Shown here: positions 37,660 to 46,600 of the stretch, in pieces
Position numbering within the stretch: position 1 is the first letter of the stretch
How the letters are laid out: the number at the start of each line of letters is the position of its first letter
Origin: Theocolax elegans
Taxonomy: Eukaryota; Arthropoda; Insecta; Hymenoptera; Cerocephalidae
Length of the DNA: 64,000 bases
Direction of reading: 5' to 3'
Assembly: GCA_026168455.1 (NCBI GenBank)
Contig: CM047427.1
Location: 61,519,249 to 61,583,248 of the forward strand
Translations under genes and position numbers: made by a program
The notes under the pieces: generated by a model
Database searches by the model: none
What the model was told of the DNA's origin: nothing
What the model saw: the letters and a program-made list of their open reading frames with translations, nothing else

Positions 37660-40600
37660 CAATACAAAACAATATATGATATACAAAACAATATATCAAA
37701 AATTGTAAAAACAAATCGTTATTTCTATATAAACTTCTAATATTTATCATCCTAGTAAATGTGGTATTTTAAATTCTAATTATAATGTTATAATTAATAG
37801 AATCAGAACAATTAAAAATGGCGTCAGGAGGTGAAGAGCCTCCTGACAACGACGAAGAAGTTTTTTATAAATGTCATCCAAAAAGTAAAGTTAAAGTAGT
37901 TATTTGTTTAATATGTGAAAGTATTTATCACAAAAGTGATTATGTGAGAATAAAAAGTGGTATTACATTAAGCAGTTCGCTAATAATATGTCCGGAACAT
38001 AAAGGACTAAACTTAACCTCAAAAAAATCAAATGAAGCAGCCTTGAGTGACACAGCAAAGTATATTATAGCACAAATTAAATTATTACAAAGAACGCAGA
38101 TATGAGAAGAATATCTAAATGATATAATAAACGAAACGAACAATATTGATTGCAATATTAATGATGAGCAGACTGAAACTGAAACTTTAAGAATTGAAAA
38201 CACCTTACTGAAATAATTAGTGGCAGAAATGAATGATAAGAATCAATTATTAAAAAGTGCTTTAGAAAAGGAAAATTCAAACAAGATAGAATTTAAAAAA
38301 CAAACATATTCACAAGTTGTAAATAATGTACCACCTAAGCCAAAGAAACTTCCTAAACTAATAGTTAAAAAGAAAAGGAAAGAAGATACTTTTGATCTAA
38401 AAAAACATGTAAATCACTATATGATAAAAAAGAAATCAATTCAGACAAAAAATATATTTATGAAAAGTGATGATGAAATTATAATTGATTATATGAATGA
38501 AACAAGTATTACAGAAGCTGAAAAAATATTAAAAGAAAAATTATCTAGTTTATGTGAAGTTAAAAAAGAAGAGTTATTAAAACCCAAAGTGAAAATTATT
38601 GGTATACAGAATATAGAAAAAATGGATAAATTGTCTTTTGAAAATGATATAAATGAAAGGAACTTTAAAGATTTCTCAACTGGCTGTAAAGTATTGCATA
38701 GCTATGTAAATGAAAAATTAAAACAAGAAAGTTTAATAGTTGAAGTTACAAATGAAATTTATAAAAAAATAAGAGAAAATAACTATAAAGTGTTCGTTGG
38801 ATTTCAATACTGTAAAGTATACGATATAATAAATACAAGACCATGTTTGAAGTGTGGAAGATTTGGTCATAATAGTTACAAGTGCTTAAATGAAAAAGTT
38901 TGTTTAAAGTGTTCAGGTCATCATAATACAATTGAATGTACACAAACAGATAATCTAAATTGTGTAAATTGTACGTTTCATAACCAAAAATATAAAATGA
39001 ATTATGATTGCAAACACGTGGTTAATGATAGCATGTGCTGCCAAGTGTTGAAAAATAGAATCAAGAAGGAATTAGGAAACACGGATTATACTATGAGTCC
39101 GATAATACCAAGATATATCGGTAATATAGAGATCTTTCAAAATGTTACTAAGAAGAAAAGTATTTTGAAATCAAGAACATTAACATCGATTTCATCATTG
39201 ACTTCTAATAAATAATATTTAAGTAAATTTAAGAAATTCTAAATAAGTAAAAGATGGATAACTTTAATATTATTGATAACATAATTAATTGTAACGTATT
39301 AAAAGAAATTATCGTCAGCGATATCGACACTCTTAACAAATTTGCCAATTCAAATAAGAATTTTATACTTTATGTTAATATACGAAGTTTGAATGCTAAT
39401 TTCAATAAATTGGAGATTTTGATTAAACGTCTTGAAATTAAACCATTTATGGTCATTTGCGTTGAAACTTGGTCACTTCAATATTATAAATATTTTAGTT
39501 TAAAAGGTTACAAAATTTATTATAACAATAGTCAAATTAATAGAGCAGATGGAGTTGTTGTTTATATGGCTGAAGATATAACTGAGAATACAGACACTAT
39601 TCAAATAGATAATTTAAGAATGTTGAATACAAACATAACCTCTAATCATGAAAAAACCATCGAAATCACTTCTTTATATAGATCGCATGATATTCATAAA
39701 GTAGAATTCTTAATGGGTATAAAAGAACTATTAAAATTAAAGAAAAATGTTACTAATCATATTATTGTTGGAGATTTCAATATAGACATCTCTAGTCATG
39801 ATAACATTAGTCAGGAATTTTTAAATAATTTTCTTGAATATGGGTACATACCATGTTTTCAAACTGGGACAAGATTAGCAAATACTAACACAATGGGTTC
39901 ATGTATAGATAACTTCTTTATTAAAAATAGTAATGTAAATGTTATGGCGGCTAAATTAACTGATTCATTTACGGATCACTTTCCATTATTTTTATCAATA
40001 AAAAATATAAAACATAGTGGGAACTATAAAATGCGATCAAAAATTTGTTATGATAAACTTAATAAAATTGCTAAAAAACTTAATTGGAATCAGATATTAT
40101 TAATGAAAGATCCATCATTGGCAATTAATTGTTTGATTGATAATATAAAGGAATGTATTAATAGTGCAACATTTAGAATTAATAATAAAAAATCAGATAA
40201 ATTGAAACCAAGAAAATCTTGGATTACTAAGGGAATTATTGTTTCATGTAATAGAAAAGAAATGCTTTATAGAATTTGGATGATGATGTAAATAATTTTG
40301 ATAACAGGATGGAATACAAAAATTATGATAAAGTGCTAAACAGAGTAATTAAAGATGCAAAAATTAAATATGAATATGATGTGATTAAAAAAGCTATTAA
40401 TAAACCAAAAAATTTATGGAATATTGTAAATCAAAAACTAGGTAAAAATACTAAAAAACAAGAGAAAATTACTGCTATCCTTGATAAATATAAAAATAGA
40501 ATAACGAATACAGAGGATATTGCTAGTGTTATGAATAATTATTTTACTGACATTGGTATTGAATTGAGAAATAAAATTCTTGAAATTGATAGCGTCGATA

Positions 40601-43600
40601 TCCGGTTGCCTGATTTCAATAACAAAACTATATTTATGATTCCGACAGATCCGATAGAAGTTTATAATATAATAAAGGATTTTGAAATAAAAAATGGTGG
40701 TTCGGATAAAATCGACACTAGAGCATTGAAGTCACTAATTAAATATATTTTGGATCCATTAGTTCACATTTTTAATTTATGCATAGAAAAATCTGTTTGG
40801 CCTGAATCTCTTAAAAACGCAATGATTATACCAATTCATAAAAATGGTAGTAAGAAGAAAATTGAAAATTATAGACCAATTTCACTAATTTCTAATTTAG
40901 AAAAAATTTTAGAAAAGATAATATATATAAGGATCTGTAAATTTACTAATGATGCCCTACAGAAAATAACCAATAAAATTTATAATAACTTGGACTACAG
41001 TAAACCTTTGGCTATAGCATTTCTAGACTTGGCGAAGGCTTTTGATACGGTAGATCATAACATATTACTGAATAAACTTTACAATTATGGAATTAGAGGT
41101 AATGCACATAAATTAATGTTTTCATATCTTACTAATAGACAGCAGATAGTAAGAATTGATGATACTGTAAGTCATAATAATATTGTTAAAACAGGCGTTC
41201 CTCAAGGAACTATACTTGGACCTTTGCTTTTTATAATATATGTAAACGACATGTTAAAAGAAAATATAATCTCATATGCAGATGACACAGCATTGATTGT
41301 TACCGAAGATACTTGGGAAAAAGTTTAAAATAAGATGAATATTGAATTAAACTGGATTGCAAATTGGTTAGCCTTAAACAAGTTATCTTTAAATATAGAA
41401 AAGTCAACATATATTACATTTGGAAATTATATAGATAACGTTCCAGATTATGAAAATGATAATTATGATATCCAAATTAATAACAATAAGCTAAAAAGAG
41501 TGAAAAATACCAAATATCTAGGCTTAATATTTGATTATAGAATGAATTGGTCTTTACATATAGAATATTTAGTTAATAAAACTAAGTACCTAATATTCAT
41601 TTTTCATAAACTTGCAAATTATATGAATATAACAACACTTAAAATGTTATATTATGCACTGTTCAATAGTGTTATTAGTTATGGTATTATAGCATGGGGT
41701 GGTGCGTATATGAATAGTATAAGTTTGCTACATAATTTACAAAAAAAAATATTAAAAATAATAAATAAAAATAAATTTATAACTAAAGATTACCCGTTAA
41801 ATATAGAACAATTATATGCGTTAAATTGTTTATCATATCATTATAATAGTTTAAGTAATCTGTTTATGTCTTCGAACAGTATAACTAGAAATAAGAATCT
41901 ACCTATTCCAAGATTCAAAAAAACTGTTAGCAAAAAAAATAGTTATATCAAAGCTATAGGTTTGTTTAATATGCTACCAATTAGTCTAAAAGAATTAAAT
42001 AAAAAAAACAAAAAGATAAAATTGAAAGACTGGATAGTTAATAATATTTAAAAAAATCTATACAAATTATTTATAAATTGAATCTTTATTATGATTGTTT
42101 TGTTTAATGTTGCCTTAGTAATTTTATGAGTTAGTAGCCTCTTTATGCATGTTATATAGTATATAGTGAAAGAATTTAACTATGTCATTTTAGTATGTAA
42201 GTATATTATGTAATTTTAGAATATAAGTCTTAGATACTTTAGTATCTTGCCAGTTCCACCAACAGATATGTGCATTATATCTCTGTGGGGAAATCTATGT
42301 AATTCTAAGGAATTCTATGTATTTTCTGATACTGGTAAATAAATAAATAAATAAAATAAATAATAATTTATTAATGTGAATCGATCTATTTTTAATTATA
42401 CACAGTTTATCAGGTATTAATGTAATTAATAAGATTAGAATTAATTATTGAGAATAACAAAAATTGTTATTGATATAAATAGTAAAAATGATCATTCTTT
42501 TATTAATTATTACGGATTTATCCCAGCAAATTATATAATTGTAATATTTATTTAATTACTAGTTCGCGCGGGGTGTCCTGTTCCCGCATGCGGCGCGTCC
42601 CCCGGGTGGCAGATGGGGGAAAGCTCGTCACGCTTGCGTGAAGGGTAGAGGTGAAACAAAATAGCCTCCGTGGACCAAACAGTTGAAGAAGGATGATGAG
42701 CAAGCGAATGGAATACCTACTACCCCAAGCGGGCAGCTCCAAACTAGGAGTCAATCTCGCCGTCGGTTCCGATCGGGTGAAAGCCCCGGTGGCCGGCGCT
42801 GGCCTCACGGATTTGGGGGAGGTCACCAAGCGCTTCGTTCTACGAACACGTCAGAGGTGAGGCCCTCGAAAGAAAACCCCCAACAGCAGCCGTCGTTACA
42901 GATGTTGAGTGTTGCATCCGCAAACAGGTTACGAAGCGGCAGTGTTACCAGCCTTGGTAGTGCTATCAGTGGCATCTCTGCCTATAGTAAGGAATCTCAA
43001 GAGGAGATAGACATATTCCGCAAGGAATACGAGAAGGTATAGAAGGCGCAAGAGAAGATCGACTCCACCTACGACCACCTAAAGAGCGAACTGCAGGCTA
43101 TGTTGGCACATGAAAATTAGTGATTTTATGAGGTTTATGAGGCATAACTTACACCAGCGGTCTTGGCCAATAATCTAACCGCCGCCATTCGAAAGCTCTC
43201 AAAAAATGTGATCTTTTGAGCGGTGTTAGATCAAAATCGATCGTGGCGTGGTCGCCTTTTTTTGATATTCAATATTTACGGTCGTTCTATCTCTTCGAGA
43301 TTTTAAAATTAAGAATTGTAACCCAGGTAGATAAGTTCTAAAGATTATTTTGAACAAAAGTTGTTAGTAATGTTTTTTCAAAAAAATTAATAGATTTTGA
43401 GATAAATGGCTTTGAAAATAGAAATTTTTCTAAAAAATTGAAAAATTTCCATTTTTCATGGTGGAATAACTCTTAGGCAAATTATTTTTAACACCTAAAA
43501 TTTTTTTTTTATCTTCTTAAAGATATTTCCAGCCTGTTCTCAAATTTTGGAGCGATTTAAAATTTTTATCGTACCGCTTGACGTGAAATAGCCCATATGC

Positions 43601-43623
43601 ATACATATGTGATCGCGAATCGC

Positions 43624-43655
<32 letters not shown>

Positions 43656-46600
43656 TCTATTATGCCGCGGTATACCTTCGTACGCATATATTAGGTATAC
43701 CGCGACTCCTACTCTACTCGCACGCCCTCTCCCATAATCCCTCCGACGGTCGCTCACTTGAATTTTTCGCGCGCGCAACACTCTCGCTACTCGAGTGATC
43801 TCCCCTTCCAGCGCTCCTCGCCTAGTGCCGTACGATCGTCGCCGTCGGTGCCGCGTTCCTCGGTATACGGGTGTAAGGTGGTGAGTATCCTGGTTCTCTT
43901 GACTATTTGCACGAAGTTCGGGCGCGCGCGCACCCGTGCGCCATCTCAACCGTCGTCGTCTGCTGAGCACTTGTGACGGTTGAGGTTAGGGTGCCGACTA
44001 ACCTCCCGTCTTGTTGACATCAGCAGCGGAAACGCCAGGTATCGTGAGACGACCTGGGCCAGAGTGACCAGTTGGCGAAACCAACTAGGAGAAAAAATCG
44101 CCATCTGGCAACCCTGACCTGGGCTCGGTCCTTGGCTCACGATACCTCTCGTCCGTGGTCTGGCTCGTGGTCCGCGTGTTACCGTCGGGTATCGGTAACG
44201 TCTTTTATCCGCTCCGTAGCTACAAAATACCCGTACCGTGGGTATCAATACTTATTTAAAAGTGCATCGGTGCACTTCGGTCCGCCAGGGAGGGATTCAC
44301 TACCTGCGACGCGATCGCGAGCTAACGTTAAGTGACTTATGCATGCACATGACTTGTAAATACAAAACTGATTATGGAAAATTGTGGGTGGGAGCTGTTT
44401 TGTGTACTAGGTGTAGGAGATTTAGATAGTTGAGTGTTTAAGGTTTCTTGGGAGCATTGTGTGTCTGTATAGGAAGAATTATGTAAGGGGGGGTGGAATT
44501 GAGGTTATCTACGAAGATGTCATTGTTCAACTGGAATTTTTTATTATTTTTTTTATGGTAAATTGTTAATTGTTTCATTTGGTCTTTTCTTTAACGTATT
44601 GTGAGGTGAAGGATTTCGGTACTGATTATTGTCCATCATGTTTTTCGAGGAAAGTCTTAAAGACTAACATCTTTTTGTATGGACTCGCAGATGAGTTTTA
44701 GATTTTTGTAATTTTGAGTGGAAGGAAAGAAAAGATTTATTTTTCAAAAGAGAAGCAAAGGGATTAGAGATGTTAATGTTTTACCTTAAACAGCCAGAGT
44801 AAATAGGAATATACAAAATGATAATGCCATGCGATATTTCAGGAATAGGTTACCACGTGCGTCTCGGGCCGCCGCCGTCAAGGAACTTCTACCGACGCAT
44901 ATACTTAAAGGGAGTCCGTAGAGTATAGTTTAACATATCACCACCCGAAAATTTGCGAGCATAAGTGGCGCTACCGTCGGGTAGACTGTGTTCATATTCG
45001 ACATTAGAGGCCTGCGATGACTCGGTCGGTAGGGCGTCGGACTCGGTAATCTGGAGGTCCCAGGTTCGATTCCCGGCCCCGGCCGATTGATACAAGCACC
45101 ACTGGTGAATGTATTTTCAACAAGTGCTTTCTTCACCAAGACATCGTATGACCTCCGTCGCTGATTAGCACCGATTTGGGAGCATAAAAAGAGCGACGTT
45201 AAAATAATAATAATAAAAAAAAATTCAACATTAATTATGGGCAATTAAAGAAAATAGAGTTTCTACCACACAAAATCAAAGTTGCACACCATAGCTATTG
45301 GGTAATGATTAGTTATTTGTTGCTTAGCTGATCGAAAAGTAAGTATTTTTGACGAAAGTAATAAGTGTTCTCATCATTGATTCGAAAATACTTACTTTTC
45401 GATCAGCTAAGCAATATGTAACTAATCATTACATCAATAGCTATGGACTGCTACTTTGATATTGTGTGGTAGAAAATCTATTTTCTTTAATTGCCCATAA
45501 TTAATGTCGAATATGAACACAGTCTACCTGACGGCAGCGCCACTTGTGCTTGCAAATTTTCGTGTGGCGAATTTGTGAAGCTATCACTACAGACTCCCCT
45601 TAAGTATACTTAAAATTGATAGATTATAATTTTGTTTAAAAGATTTAGTTTTTTAAATTTTTGTATATTACATATGTATATTATATTTTGTATATACAAT
45701 ATTTTAATACACAACTTTGGTACTAGAAAGTAATTAAAAAATATTTGAAAAATTATTGAAAGAAATTAAAAAAAAACTAGTTTCAGTTTTAAACCGGGAA
45801 CTCCAGCCATACAAGAACCGGTGCTTTTTGAGGACATTATTTGATATTATGTTAAATTTTTTAAAGTTAATAATTAGTATAATTTAAACATTATTATAGA
45901 AACGATAGTCAACAAAAAATGATTACACTACATTATATATACATTAATTATGATTTACGTTCAAATAATAAAATATACATTTTTTTATTATTCTCGTTAT
46001 TTTCCTTTCAGAAACCGAACCATACAATGATATATTTATGAAATTGTTGGAACTCTTTTCAACTACAGGCAAAAAAGATATGAGGAAATTCGGGAAAATA
46101 TTTGGTATAGTTTATCAACTTCAAAATGATTATAGCAATTTCCGACAAAAGACAGTAATTATCAATAATATAAAGTAACTTAAAGTAAATTGTATGTACT
46201 CGTTATGACTTAATAAAAATTTTAGTATTGGACAACCAAGTCCTTTGGTGAAGATGTTAGCGAAGGTAAATTTACGGTACCTATAATTCATGCAATTCAA
46301 TCTGGAACTCCTGAAGGTCAGATCGTGTTGAGTATCCTTTTTTATTCATTAATGAGATAAAATGATTAATTATTTTGACGTCATCAAAATTCTCGAGATT
46401 GTCATAAGTGAGAAAAGTAATTTTAAATTAACATTAAAAAAATAATAAAGTATATACTTTATTTAATACACAAGTATTTATATACGAACAAAATAATGAT
46501 CAATGAGAATTATATAAATCACATTATGCAAAGTGAAAAGTAGGTTGATTCATTTGAAACAATGCAAGCTTAATACAAAAAGAAGAAATATAAAATGATA

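Larger units (their letters stand above)
37800..42365 (+). mobile_element. Nearly full-length CR1-like non-LTR retrotransposon
   Basis: ORF1, ORF2 and a 3' UTR ending in a TAAA repeat (about 42340-42365) lie in order without large gaps. A tail of short A-rich repeats and a PHD-like finger in ORF1 are features of the CR1/L2 group. Damage is light: two in-frame stops in ORF1, a frameshift at the endonuclease-RT border, a small in-frame deletion in RT and one stop after it. The element is AT-rich in codon use. Confidence 0.75.
29870..46011 (+). other. Intron 4 of the GGPPS-like gene
   Basis: 16,142 bp filled with a SINE, a solo LTR, a hairpin, two non-LTR elements, a Waldo-like fragment and a split hairpin. 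Stretches 33400-34240 and 44340-44890 are AT-rich with nothing I can assign. Confidence 0.75.

Noticed and set aside
45007..45090. tRNA-Thr gene
   Set aside because: One extra base in the anticodon loop, no paired acceptor stem, and a SINE body with A-rich tail and target duplication.
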